Part shown: positions 1 to 6,310 of the stretch, piece by piece
How positions within the stretch are numbered: the stretch's first letter is position 1
How the letters are laid out: each line of letters begins with the position of its first letter
Assembly (NCBI GenBank): GCA_045580165.1
Contig: JAZNNG010000071.1
Coordinates: 1-8,282, forward strand
Length of the DNA: 8,282 bases
DNA from: UBA4717 sp045580165
GTDB lineage: Bacteria > Bacillota > Clostridia > Oscillospirales > CAG-272
Direction of reading: 5' to 3'
Notes under the pieces: generated by a model
Databases searched by the model: none
The model's input: only the letters and a program-made list of their open reading frames with translations
Told to the model about the DNA's origin: nothing
Made by a program: the position numbers and the translations under genes

Positions 1-3
1 ATA

Positions 4-33
4 AAAGAAAAACCCGCGCGTTGTGGCGGGGTT
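4..33 (-). terminator. Intrinsic terminator of the lactate permease gene
   Basis: On the minus strand, 35 nt after the permease stop codon, AACCCCGC and GCG-C-GGGTT form a stem of 8 pairs with one bulged C around a CACAAC loop. It runs straight into a T-rich tract (TTTTTCTTTT). This is the classic form of a Rho-independent terminator. It closes the permease transcription unit at the left edge of the window. Confidence 0.8.
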
Positions 34-68
34 GAATAGCGTCACTCGTGTGGAAAAACAGGTTGGTA

Positions 69-1694
69 TTAAGGATTTATTCCGAGAGCCAAAGCAATGT
101 AGAAAATTGCAACGGTGATAAGCGTGTATATAAGCATCGGAATAACGTTCGTTTTGATGAGCTTGCCCTCTCTGCCGGTCGTGCCGATGGTGGCGCTTGC
201 GGCAACGGCGTTGTTGATACAAACCATATTACCGACGGCAGCACCCACGCACTGCATCGAAAGGGCGAATACGGTAGGAAGTCCTAAAACTGCTGCGGTA
301 TTATACTGTAGGTTGGAGAACAGGTTCATAGAAACCGTTGCGGAGCCCGAAACGAAAGCACCGAGAACGCCGATGAACGGAGATATAAGGACGTAGAGGT
401 CCTTTCCGACCATTGCGAGAGCCGCCGCCATTTCGTCGAGCATACTTGTTCCGACTGCATTTTTGTATTTCATAACCTCAACGAGAGCAAGACCGAAGAT
501 CAACGCTACGGTAGCGCCCGATATCTGCTTGAGAGTGTCCTTCCAAGAGCGCTTTACCTGCTCCTTATCCATCTTGTGAATAAGGTTTGTTACAATAGAA
601 ACGAGCACGAAGAAGGTGCCGGGTAAATACGCCCACTTAAGGCTCCAGTCAAGGTTTTCAAAGCCGAGCAGGTTGTCGACCTTTATAACGAAGGGAGCGC
701 CGCCCGTAAGGAGTCCCTTGATTCCGAGCTGAGGAATACGGGTGAGCACGAGTATAGTTGCGATGAGCAGATAGGGCACCCACGCCAATATCAGGGACAT
801 TTTCGACTCCTTGACGGGAGAAACCTCGCTTGTGGCAAGCCAATCCTTGTCCCACGTTGACGAGTCGCCGAAGGACCACGTTTCTTTTGGAACGAGGAAG
901 CCCTTCTTTGCCGCGATGACGGTCGTGGCTATTGATACGAGTGATGCCACGAGAGATGCAAACTCGTAGCCGATGAATATTGATACGAGTAAAAGCGGTA
1001 TCGAGAAGGAAAGTCCCGTAAACAGTGCGAACGGTGCCGCCTTGAGTGCGGGCTTGAAGGACCTGTCGTTACTGAACAGCTTTGTTGTCATCATTAAAAC
1101 TATGAGAGGAAGGAAAATGCACACTACCGCGTGCGGCAAAGCGGTCCAGAAGGAAAAGCCGGAAACAAATTCTGCGTTATCGGTCATGCCGAGCAGATTA
1201 AGTGCGGCGGTAACGGGCGTACCGACTGCGCCGAAGGAAACCGCGGTAGAGTCGAAGGTAAGGGTTATCATTGCCGCTGCCATAGGGGGAAATCCAAGTG
1301 AAACAAGCAGTGGACCTGCGAGTGCGGCGGGAGTACCGAAGCCTGCTGCGGCTTCGATAAATGAACAGAAGCAGAAGCCGATAATGCACGCCTGAACGCG
1401 CTTGTCGGGGCAGATGTTCATAAATCCGCGGTTTATCGCCGCGGTAGCGCCCGACACCTTCAGGGTGTTCATAACTAAAATAGCTCCGAAAATAATGATA
1501 AGCACATCAAGAGAGCTCAAAACGCCGTAAAGTGAGCTTGCGAGCAAGCTCATAACGTCGATGTCCCAAAGCAAGAAAGCGAACACGAACGCCATTGCCC
1601 AGGAAATGATAAGACATCTCTTGGCGGGCCAGTTGAACGCCATCATAAGAATTAGTGTCATAAGTATGGGTAAAAATGCTAAAAGTGCTAACAT
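69..1694 (-). CDS. lctP: L-lactate permease (LctP/LldP family)
   Basis: Polytopic inner-membrane transporter of 541 aa, close to the family's usual size, for uptake or exchange of L-lactate and possibly related 2-hydroxy acids such as glycolate. The protein is hydrophobic throughout, with many membrane segments. Family signatures are visible: FIEAAAGFGTP at 112-122 followed by LLVSLGFPP, SFGAVGTP at 153-160, GSATVSMNLFSNLQ at 450-463 and GNMVCINN at 488-495. A hydrophilic loop lies near 265-298. The frame stays open 24 codons further upstream to a TTG at 1766, but that TTG is the first part of the -35 box of a consensus promoter. The ATG at 1694 (MLALLAFLPI, a typical membrane start) is therefore the real start, with a weak AGAAAG ribosome site 11 nt upstream. 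The gene appears to be monocistronic, with its own promoter and terminator. The family call is secure; the exact substrate is not. Confidence 0.9.
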   Translation of the reverse strand: MLALLAFLPILMTLILMMAFNWPAKRCLIISWAMAFVFAFLLWDIDVMSLLASSLYGVLSSLDVLIIIFGAILVMNTLKVSGATAAINRGFMNICPDKRVQACIIGFCFCSFIEAAAGFGTPAALAGPLLVSLGFPPMAAAMITLTFDSTAVSFGAVGTPVTAALNLLGMTDNAEFVSGFSFWTALPHAVVCIFLPLIVLMMTTKLFSNDRSFKPALKAAPFALFTGLSFSIPLLLVSIFIGYEFASLVASLVSIATTVIAAKKGFLVPKETWSFGDSSTWDKDWLATSEVSPVKESKMSLILAWVPYLLIATILVLTRIPQLGIKGLLTGGAPFVIKVDNLLGFENLDWSLKWAYLPGTFFVLVSIVTNLIHKMDKEQVKRSWKDTLKQISGATVALIFGLALVEVMKYKNAVGTSMLDEMAAALAMVGKDLYVLISPFIGVLGAFVSGSATVSMNLFSNLQYNTAAVLGLPTVFALSMQCVGAAVGNMVCINNAVAASATIGTTGREGKLIKTNVIPMLIYTLITVAIFYIALALGINP

Positions 1695-1722
1695 AAAATG
1701 TACTGCTTTCTTTAAGATTTTT

Positions 1723-1766
1723 TTGACAAACAAGGGTATTTTATCAAAAAATACCGCGGTTGTCAA
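1723..1766. promoter_or_regulatory. Nested dyad overlapping the lctP promoter, probable operator
   Basis: Two inverted repeats share nearly the same centre. The inner pair is GGTATTTT (1735-1742) and AAAATACC (1748-1755) around a 5-nt spacer, centre 1745, covering the -10 box. The outer pair is TTGACAA (1723-1729) and TTGTCAA (1760-1766), centre 1744.5, with one arm on the -35 box and the other near +2 to +8. All 15 base pairs are exact. Symmetry laid over both promoter elements is typical of repressor binding sites. No matching regulator gene is visible nearby, so the regulator is unknown. Confidence 0.55.
1738..1766 (-). promoter_or_regulatory. Sigma-A promoter of lctP
   Basis: The minus strand reads TTGACA (1766-1761), a 17-nt spacer, then TAAAAT (1743-1738). 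This matches the consensus at 11 of 12 positions with ideal spacing. Transcription should start near 1731, giving a leader of about 37 nt before the ATG at 1694. The -35 and -10 boxes are both embedded in inverted repeats, listed separately. Confidence 0.85.
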
Positions 1767-1824
1767 GAATAATATTTACAATATACAGTTTTTCCGTTCG
1801 GGTGCAATATATTCTATAAAGACG

Positions 1825-1852
1825 AAACGCCCCGACCTTCGCCGGGACGCTT
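1825..1852 (-). terminator. Terminator after the small Cys4 gene
   Basis: On the minus strand AAGCGTCCCG and CGGGGCGTTT pair over 10 positions (two G-T wobbles) around an 8-nt GCGAAGGT loop, followed by the modestly T-rich CGTCTTTATAG. It lies 33 nt after the stop codon of the small gene and ahead of the lctP promoter. It should end the rraA-like transcription unit. The weak U-tract suggests incomplete termination is possible. Confidence 0.65.
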
Positions 1853-1884
1853 CGCTTTGAAAAGGGTATAAAATATATGAAGCA

Positions 1885-2094
1885 TTAGTTCTGACGACGG
1901 ACGGTTTTGTATTCGTCGTGAAGATAGAAGTGAGGACAACGGCTGTTGTCGCCCGTCATAAAGCTGACCATCTCATCCTCGTCAAGATTTACCGTACACA
2001 TTTCTTCTCCCGTTTCCTCGTCCGTGTCAAAGTACACGCACATCTCACAGTTGGTGGGAGGAAGCGGCTTTTTGTTTTTCTTCTTGTCCGTCAT
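1885..2094 (-). CDS. Small four-cysteine protein, DUF6472-like
   Basis: Soluble 69-aa protein of unknown function. It has a lysine-rich start (MTDKKKNKK), then a PPTNCEMC motif with C16 and C19, further cysteines at C33 and C53, and a very acidic middle (DTDEETGEE, NLDEDE). Four spaced cysteines suggest a small zinc or iron-sulphur knuckle; this is inference from spacing only. The pattern resembles the small clostridial family I know as DUF6472, recalled rather than searched. The ATG at 2094 is chosen over the in-frame GTG at 2103, because that GTG is part of the AGGTG ribosome site lying 6 nt before the ATG. The gene follows the RraA-like gene by 14 nt, with its ribosome site inside the gap, so the two are almost certainly cotranscribed and perhaps translationally coupled. 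Confidence 0.75.
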   Translation of the reverse strand: MTDKKKNKKPLPPTNCEMCVYFDTDEETGEEMCTVNLDEDEMVSFMTGDNSRCPHFYLHDEYKTVRRQN

Positions 2095-2108
2095 TTGTTT
2101 CACCTGAA

Positions 2109-3011
2109 TTAAAGAGCAGACTGGGTGTCGTTCGGGTCGCCGTTGATTGCGAGATCGTACTCAAGCGACCAGTCCATACCTCTGTATTCTGCTGCGCGCT
2201 CGTCTGTTTCGATAAACTCCATAAGGAGGTCGAGCATTTCCTTGGACCAGGTGTTCTTATCTATCTGAGCTGTTGTGAACTTGTTAAGTGTGATCATTTC
2301 GAAGCCGAAAAGGTCCTTGACCTGAGTCTTAGCGGCTCCGTCAACAACCTCGGGAACGAGGTGGCTGGGGATGAAGAGCACACCGCCGCCTGCGCCGAAT
2401 ACGATGTCTCCGGGCAAGCATATAGCGTTACCGATTCTTGTAGCGGTATTGAAGCCTGTCATTATAAAGTCACGGATAGGAGTGGGGTCGATGCCTCTGT
2501 AATATACCTGAACGCCCTCAACCTTCTTCATCTGCTCAACGTCACGAACTCCGCCCCAGATCACACCGCCGCCGGTCTTTGTCTTGTTCTTGATAGCGGT
2601 GGTAAGGTTTCCCCCGAGGAACGTGCCCTTATATATCTTGTCGTACATATCAATAACGACAACGTCACCCTCAACGAGAGAGTCGATGACCCACTGATTG
2701 TAAGTACCCGTTCTGTTTTCGCTTCTTCCGATGTCCTTAACTACGCCGTCAAGGTCGGGACGGTAAGGGCAATAAGTAGCGGTAACGGCACGGCCGATAA
2801 GCTTTCTTCCGTCGTCGTGAAGCGTGTGGAGTCTGCCCTCGAACTGGCTTTCGTAGCCCTTTACGAATATAGGCTTCCATACTTCTTCAAGTGTGAGCTT
2901 TCTGAGAGCCTTGAGGTATCTGTCCGGAACGTAAGGACGTCCGTCGTCAAGTCTGTCACCCTTCCATAAGGGAGTGAGCGCGATTATTTCGTCTCTGTCA
3001 TTGAAATGCAT
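2109..3011 (-). CDS. RraA-family protein (aldolase/decarboxylase-like fold)
   Basis: Cytoplasmic 300-aa protein of the RraA / HMG-CHA aldolase superfamily. The core shows GDVVVID (115-121), GGN (133-135), then GGGVIWGGVRD with the conserved Arg156-Asp157 pair. That pair binds the oxo-acid and the divalent metal in characterised class II pyruvate aldolases and oxaloacetate decarboxylases of this fold. The PGDIVFG...VLFIP stretch (200-215) matches the family's conserved loop. It is much longer than E. coli RraA (161 aa), with about 65-85 extra residues at the N-terminus and some 70 at the C-terminus. N135 stands where E. coli RraA has the Asp of D-X20-R-D, and AGGG replaces the usual Asp-containing turn of the PGD loop. 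The start is set by GGAG 7 nt before the ATG. Function is probably an aldolase or decarboxylase on a small oxo-acid rather than RNase E inhibition. The substrate is unknown. Confidence 0.85.
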   Translation of the reverse strand: MHFNDRDEIIALTPLWKGDRLDDGRPYVPDRYLKALRKLTLEEVWKPIFVKGYESQFEGRLHTLHDDGRKLIGRAVTATYCPYRPDLDGVVKDIGRSENRTGTYNQWVIDSLVEGDVVVIDMYDKIYKGTFLGGNLTTAIKNKTKTGGGVIWGGVRDVEQMKKVEGVQVYYRGIDPTPIRDFIMTGFNTATRIGNAICLPGDIVFGAGGGVLFIPSHLVPEVVDGAAKTQVKDLFGFEMITLNKFTTAQIDKNTWSKEMLDLLMEFIETDERAAEYRGMDWSLEYDLAINGDPNDTQSAL

Positions 3012-3045
3012 AGTATTTCTCCGATCTTAAATGATATCTGTCTAA

Positions 3046-3051
3046 ATTATA
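3046..3051 (-). promoter_or_regulatory. Probable -10 box of the rraA-like gene
   Basis: The minus strand carries an exact TATAAT here, placing the transcription start near 3039 and leaving about a 28-nt leader with a GGAG ribosome site (3019-3022). No good -35 hexamer lies 16-18 nt upstream (the 17-nt position reads AGAAAT), so the promoter may be weak or activator-assisted. Very AT-rich DNA with a tandem repeat lies just upstream. Confidence 0.5.
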
Positions 3052-3075
3052 AACTTCCGCTTGCACTTATTTCTA

Positions 3076-3108
3076 CAAATATATTACGAATTTTACAAAA
3101 TATATTAC
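3076..3108. repeat. Tandem AT-rich repeat upstream of the rraA-like promoter
   Basis: Two near-identical copies, ACAAATATATTAC and ACAAAATATATTAC, lie about 20 bp apart on the plus strand. The spacing is near two helical turns, and the pair sits just upstream of the predicted promoter. It could act as an UP-like element or as a pair of regulator half-sites. AT-rich composition alone could also produce it. Confidence 0.4.
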
Positions 3109-3126
3109 AAAAGGTGTGCCTTTCGT
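3107..3126 (-). terminator. Weak terminator-like hairpin after the acyl-CoA synthetase gene
   Basis: On the minus strand ACGAAAGG and CCTTTTGT pair over 8 positions (one G-T) around a CACA loop, starting at the last base of the ligase stop codon. The following sequence, AATATATTTTG, is AT-rich but not a clean T-run. It is probably a partial terminator, so some read-through into the RraA-like gene is possible. Confidence 0.4.
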
Positions 3127-4820
3127 CAGTCGATGGACATATCTATCTTGAATCTCATTATCTTACGAAGGGTATTCTTGGGGAACTCCTCACTTCTGAC
3201 CTTGAGCACCGATATCCTTTTGTATGGAACTGTTTTTTCGTTGAATTCGTCGATAAAGGGCTTGAAGTACGCTTCCTTGTCCTCGATCTTGTTTGCTTCA
3301 AAGAAATCGTTGTCGGGGTATATCTCGGCAACTATGGCGTTGTGCTCAAGTCCTCTCTTGCTCTGACCCTCGTAAACTATAATATCGATTATACCGGGAG
3401 TCGCGACAAGCTCGTTTTCGATCTCCTCGGGGTATACGTTTTTTCCGTTTGAGAGAATAATGAGGTTCTTTTTTCTTCCGGTTATAAAGAGAAATCCGTT
3501 TTTATCAAGCTTTCCGTAGTCGCCCGTTCTGAAGAAGCCGTCCTCGGTCATAGCCTCTGCAGTAGCCTTTTCATCCTTGTAGTAGCCGAGCATTACGTTG
3601 GGACCCTTAACGAGGATCTCGCCCTCTCCGTCCTCGTTTGGCTCGTCGATCCTGACTGTGTCCATATCGAGAATTTCGCCAACGCTTCCGTGAACGACGT
3701 TAAGGCTTCTGTTTACTGCGATAAGAGGCGCGCACTCGGTGATTCCGTAGCCGTTGAGCATAGAAATTCCGAGTGACTCAAAGAAGGTCATTATTTCGGG
3801 GTTTATGGGCGCGCCGCCCGAGATTATCATCTCAATTTCTCCGCCGAACGCTTCGCGTATCTGAGCAAAGAGCTTCTTGCGGAGGTCGATGCCGAGCTTG
3901 CAAAGGAAATTGCTCACCCTCATCATTCCCGCAACTAACTTTTCCTTGCCCTGTTCCTTGATGTTTGCGTGTATCTTACGGTAGAACGTTTCGAGGTAAA
4001 GCGGAACGAGAACGAGGTGGCCGGGCTTTTGCTCCTTGAGCTCTCTCTGAATGTATTTGATGCCCGATGAAATGTATATTTCCGTTCCTATAAATGCGTG
4101 ACCGATAAGCATTACCGTTGAGCCGTAGGTGTGGTGGGGAGGAAGCACGCCGACAGTTTTTTTCTTGAAGTCCATATAAGGGATTATTTCGGACATGTCG
4201 CGAAGAACCGCATCCTGGGATAGCATAACGCCCTTGCCCTTTCCGGTAGTTCCCGACGTGAATACCAGCAGTGCCATTTTGAAAGGATCTATTTCTGCAT
4301 TACGGTAAGCATCGGGGTTGCTTTTGTACTTTTCCTTTCCTTTTTCTATAAGGCTTGCAAGGCTGTTTTCTTTTTCCTTCGTGCAAAGATAAACGGCAGG
4401 AGCACAAGACGTCTCGGCTTCGATAAACTCTGCCTTTTCGGCAAGCTCTTCATCGCAGAAAAGATAAGAAATATCGGCCTTTTTTGCAGTATCCGCAAGG
4501 TCCTCCTTGAGCCAGTCGCGGTCGAGAGGCACAACAACTCCTCCAATGCTGAGAACGGCAAAATAGGTAAGTACCCAGTCGTATGAAAGCTTGCCTATGA
4601 GTATGCAGTGACGTCCTGCACAGCCAAGCTCCAAAAGCTCGCTTGCAAGAGCGCGCACATCATCTCTCAGCTCGCTGAACGTTGCTTTTATTACTTCTTT
4701 GTCACGCGGATTTTTTCTGTATGAATACGCGCACAGATCGGCGTACTTTTCGCCGGCGAATTCAATAAGAGCCCTCACGTCTTTGAATTCGATCTTTTCG
4801 TGTAACATTCCTTTTTTCAT
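3126..4820 (-). CDS. AMP-forming acyl-CoA synthetase (long-chain fatty acid type)
   Basis: Cytoplasmic or membrane-associated enzyme of 564 aa from the ANL adenylation superfamily. It activates a carboxylic acid, most likely a fatty acid, to acyl-AMP and then acyl-CoA. Motifs in order: the phosphate loop FTSGTTGKGKG (187-197), the ISGGAPIN segment (333-340), NGYGITE (356-362), TGD (432-434), the hinge region TGRKKNLIILSNGKNVYPEEIE (447-468) and PKNTLRKIMR (547-556). The last contains the catalytic lysine K553, preceded by Arg instead of the usual Gly. Length and motifs fit bacterial FadD-like enzymes. No transmembrane helix or carrier-protein domain is seen. The ATG at 4820 has an AAAGGA site at normal distance; the next ATG (4808) has only AGGA touching it. 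The gene follows the TetR gene by 35 nt in the same direction, so it is the probable regulatory target. A dicarboxylate or aromatic acid substrate cannot be excluded. Confidence 0.88.
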   Translation of the reverse strand: MKKGMLHEKIEFKDVRALIEFAGEKYADLCAYSYRKNPRDKEVIKATFSELRDDVRALASELLELGCAGRHCILIGKLSYDWVLTYFAVLSIGGVVVPLDRDWLKEDLADTAKKADISYLFCDEELAEKAEFIEAETSCAPAVYLCTKEKENSLASLIEKGKEKYKSNPDAYRNAEIDPFKMALLVFTSGTTGKGKGVMLSQDAVLRDMSEIIPYMDFKKKTVGVLPPHHTYGSTVMLIGHAFIGTEIYISSGIKYIQRELKEQKPGHLVLVPLYLETFYRKIHANIKEQGKEKLVAGMMRVSNFLCKLGIDLRKKLFAQIREAFGGEIEMIISGGAPINPEIMTFFESLGISMLNGYGITECAPLIAVNRSLNVVHGSVGEILDMDTVRIDEPNEDGEGEILVKGPNVMLGYYKDEKATAEAMTEDGFFRTGDYGKLDKNGFLFITGRKKNLIILSNGKNVYPEEIENELVATPGIIDIIVYEGQSKRGLEHNAIVAEIYPDNDFFEANKIEDKEAYFKPFIDEFNEKTVPYKRISVLKVRSEEFPKNTLRKIMRFKIDMSID

Positions 4821-4855
4821 AATACTTTTTCCTTTCGATAGAAGATGTATGACGG

Positions 4856-5434
4856 CTACGCCTTAAGACCGTCTAAAAGAAATCCGAAGCTGTATCTGAA
4901 ATTTTTTACCGCTTCGTCGCGGTCAAGCTGCCTCTGTACCGCGTCGGCGTTGTAGCCGCGGCAGAAGCACCATATCGAGTAGCTCATAACGTCGGGGTCG
5001 ACCTCCTTTATGAGTCCCTTATTCATAGCGTAAACTATAAGCTTTTTGATCTCTGCAGTCCACCATTCGTAGTTTCCCCGTGAGAGGGAATCGTTTTGAA
5101 AAACGTATTGGTTAAACTGCATTTTTGCATCGTACGAGGTTATAAGCGAGCTTACCACAAGGTCCGTTACCTGCTCGAAAAAGTCGCGGTCCTCATCAAT
5201 GTCACGGGCGATTATCTCCCTTATTTTTACGACCGTTCTTCTGTAAACAAGCTCGAGCACCTCGTCAACGTTTTTGAATCTGTTGTAAAAGACTCTGTTG
5301 GTGATACCGAGGCTTTCGAGAATTTTTCTCACGGTGACGGTATGAGCGCCGTGTGAGGTAGCAAGCTTTTCGGCGGCGTCGATGATCTTCTCGCACATTT
5401 CGTCGCGTATAAGCTCGGTTTGCTTTTCCTGCAA
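4856..5434 (-). CDS. TetR/AcrR-family transcriptional regulator
   Basis: One-domain repressor of 192 aa, the normal TetR length. The N-terminal DNA-binding part is clear: EKIIDAAEKLATSHGAHTVTVRKILESLGITNRVFYNRFKN, with the helix-turn-helix at about 34-55 and the YNRF signature at 50-53. The remainder (about 60-190) is a helical ligand-binding and dimer domain with aromatic residues (WW at 124-125, W155). The start is a TTG at 5434, supported by a near-perfect AGGAGGTG ribosome site 5-6 nt upstream; the next in-frame ATG would cut into helix 1. The gene is first in an operon with the acyl-CoA synthetase. Its promoter ends in a perfect palindrome, so it very probably represses itself and the ligase. 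A fatty acid or acyl-CoA is the likely inducer (inference from the neighbour). Confidence 0.9.
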   Translation of the reverse strand: MQEKQTELIRDEMCEKIIDAAEKLATSHGAHTVTVRKILESLGITNRVFYNRFKNVDEVLELVYRRTVVKIREIIARDIDEDRDFFEQVTDLVVSSLITSYDAKMQFNQYVFQNDSLSRGNYEWWTAEIKKLIVYAMNKGLIKEVDPDVMSYSIWCFCRGYNADAVQRQLDRDEAVKNFRYSFGFLLDGLKA

Positions 5435-5439
5435 ATAAA

Positions 5440-5447
5440 CACCTCCT
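5440..5447 (-). promoter_or_regulatory. Strong ribosome binding site that fixes the TTG start of tetR
   Basis: The minus strand reads AGGAGGTG, complementary to the 16S rRNA 3' end, five bases before the TTG at 5434. No ATG or GTG lies in frame at suitable distance, so this site decides the start. Confidence 0.85.
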
Positions 5448-5452
5448 TACGT

Positions 5453-5473
5453 TTCAGCACACTGTGTGCTGAA
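5453..5473. promoter_or_regulatory. Perfect 21-bp palindrome, predicted TetR operator
   Basis: The arms TTCAGCACAC and GTGTGCTGAA are exact reverse complements around a central T at 5463. The site begins 3 bp after the -10 box of the tetR promoter and covers roughly -4 to +17, where a bound dimer would block transcription. Length and symmetry fit TetR-family operators. Its position directly before the tetR gene makes that protein the obvious ligand. Confidence 0.8.
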
Positions 5474-5476
5474 GGT

Positions 5477-5505
5477 ATTATAGCACAATTCTTTGCCGTT
5501 GTCAA
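5477..5505 (-). promoter_or_regulatory. Consensus sigma-A promoter of the tetR-ligase operon
   Basis: The minus strand has TTGACA (5505-5500), a 17-nt spacer and TATAAT (5482-5477), a match at all 12 consensus positions with ideal spacing. Transcription should start near 5470, inside the palindromic operator, with a leader of about 35 nt. Such a strong promoter implies tight repression under most conditions. Confidence 0.88.
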
Positions 5506-5553
5506 CACGCTTGCAAAAACTGAATTATTAAGCAAAAAACTTGAATTTTACTA

Positions 5554-5582
5554 TTGCAATTTCGGGTATTTGTTGTTATAAT
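5554..5582 (+). promoter_or_regulatory. Probable promoter of the MBL hydrolase-gltX-glnS operon
   Basis: The plus strand has TTGCAA (5554-5559, four of six consensus bases), a 17-nt spacer and an exact TATAAT (5577-5582). The start site would be near 5589, with a leader of about 63 nt. It lies back to back with the tetR promoter; the two -35 boxes are 48 bp apart. The leader is too short for a T-box riboswitch and lacks the T-box sequence. Confidence 0.7.
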
Positions 5583-5652
5583 ATATTATTATCGGTAATT
5601 GTGCCCGATTTTGCAACGTCCGATATTTAATGCTTGGTGAAAGGTTACCGTT

Positions 5653-6279
5653 ATGGATATTATAAACGTTTCGTCGGGATATATGAGCGCCAATACCTAT
5701 ATTCTGAGGGATAGTGCTACGGGTGACGCGGCGATAGTCGACCCCGGCGGCGACAGTGAGTATATTATCTCGCAAATACACGCAAGCTCGGCAAACGTAA
5801 AATATATATTCCTTACCCACGGACACTTCGATCACATTCTTGCTCTTGACAGAATACGCGAGTACACGGGCGCTAAGGTGTATATTCACGCGCTCGATAA
5901 CGTCTGTCTTAATAATCCAACGTTCAGTCTTATGACGCATATCGGCAGAAGCGATACCTATGGCGATGCTGACGTCCTGCTTGACGGTGGTGAGGAGATA
6001 GAAATCGGAGAGAGCAGAGTGCGGGTGATGCACACGCCCGGACATACGGTTGGCTCGGTATGCTTTATAACCGATAGCGGAATAATAACGGGTGATACGT
6101 TGTTTTACGAGAGCATCGGACGAACTGATTTTCCCGGCGGAAGCTTCGATGCCATCGAGGCATCTATAAAAGAGCTTTACGAAATAGACGGCGACGCTGC
6201 GGTGTATCCCGGACACGGAAGGGCGACAAGCCTTGAGCACGAAAGAGAATTCAATCCCTACGTAAACGGCAGGGGTTGA
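5653..6279 (+). CDS. Metallo-beta-lactamase-fold hydrolase (glyoxalase II-like, YcbL type)
   Basis: Cytoplasmic metal-dependent hydrolase of 208 aa, the usual length of short glyoxalase II-like proteins. The metal ligands are all visible: THGHFDH at 55-61 (H56, H58, D60, H61), H131 in TPGHT, D148 in TGDTLF and H188 in YPGHG. The IGRTDFPGG segment (155-163) is typical of the YcbL/glyoxalase II-like branch. The larger C-terminal glutathione-binding domain of true GloB is absent, so the substrate may be another thioester. Ribosome site GAAAGG (5639-5644) lies 8 nt before the ATG. It is the first gene of a probable operon with gltX (31-nt gap). No functional link with tRNA charging is obvious; it may be there by chance or as a quality-control hydrolase, which is speculation. 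Confidence 0.9.
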   Translation: MDIINVSSGYMSANTYILRDSATGDAAIVDPGGDSEYIISQIHASSANVKYIFLTHGHFDHILALDRIREYTGAKVYIHALDNVCLNNPTFSLMTHIGRSDTYGDADVLLDGGEEIEIGESRVRVMHTPGHTVGSVCFITDSGIITGDTLFYESIGRTDFPGGSFDAIEASIKELYEIDGDAAVYPGHGRATSLEHEREFNPYVNGRG

Positions 6280-6310
6280 TCATAAAGACTATTTTGATGA
6301 GGTAAACACA

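Noticed and set aside
1760..1782. Possible Rex-type site (TTGT...ACAA) upstream of lctP
   Set aside because: The half-sites are spaced too far apart and lack the TTAACAA-type arms of known Rex operators.
2095..2103. GTG start at 2103 for the small Cys4 gene
   Set aside because: The GTG is part of the AGGTG ribosome site serving the ATG at 2094, so it is unlikely to be the initiator.
2361..2969. 202-codon open frame on the plus strand opposite the RraA-like gene
   Set aside because: It is a shadow of a gene with a good ribosome site and family motifs. No promoter, ribosome site or domain supports it.
3006..3452. 148-codon plus-strand frame across the ligase 3' end and the intergenic region
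   Set aside because: It overlaps the conserved A8-A10 part of the acyl-CoA synthetase antisense and has low-complexity content. No ribosome site is seen.
5590..5650. Short inverted repeats in the hydrolase leader (TATCGG/CCGATA and CGGTAA/TTACCG)
   Set aside because: The arms are only 6 bp with long loops, the two folds interleave, and there is no riboswitch or T-box motif. They are compatible with chance.
5551..6240. 229-codon open frame on the minus strand opposite the MBL hydrolase
   Set aside because: The plus-strand protein has all metal-ligand motifs. The opposite frame shows no recognisable domain and runs into the divergent promoter region.
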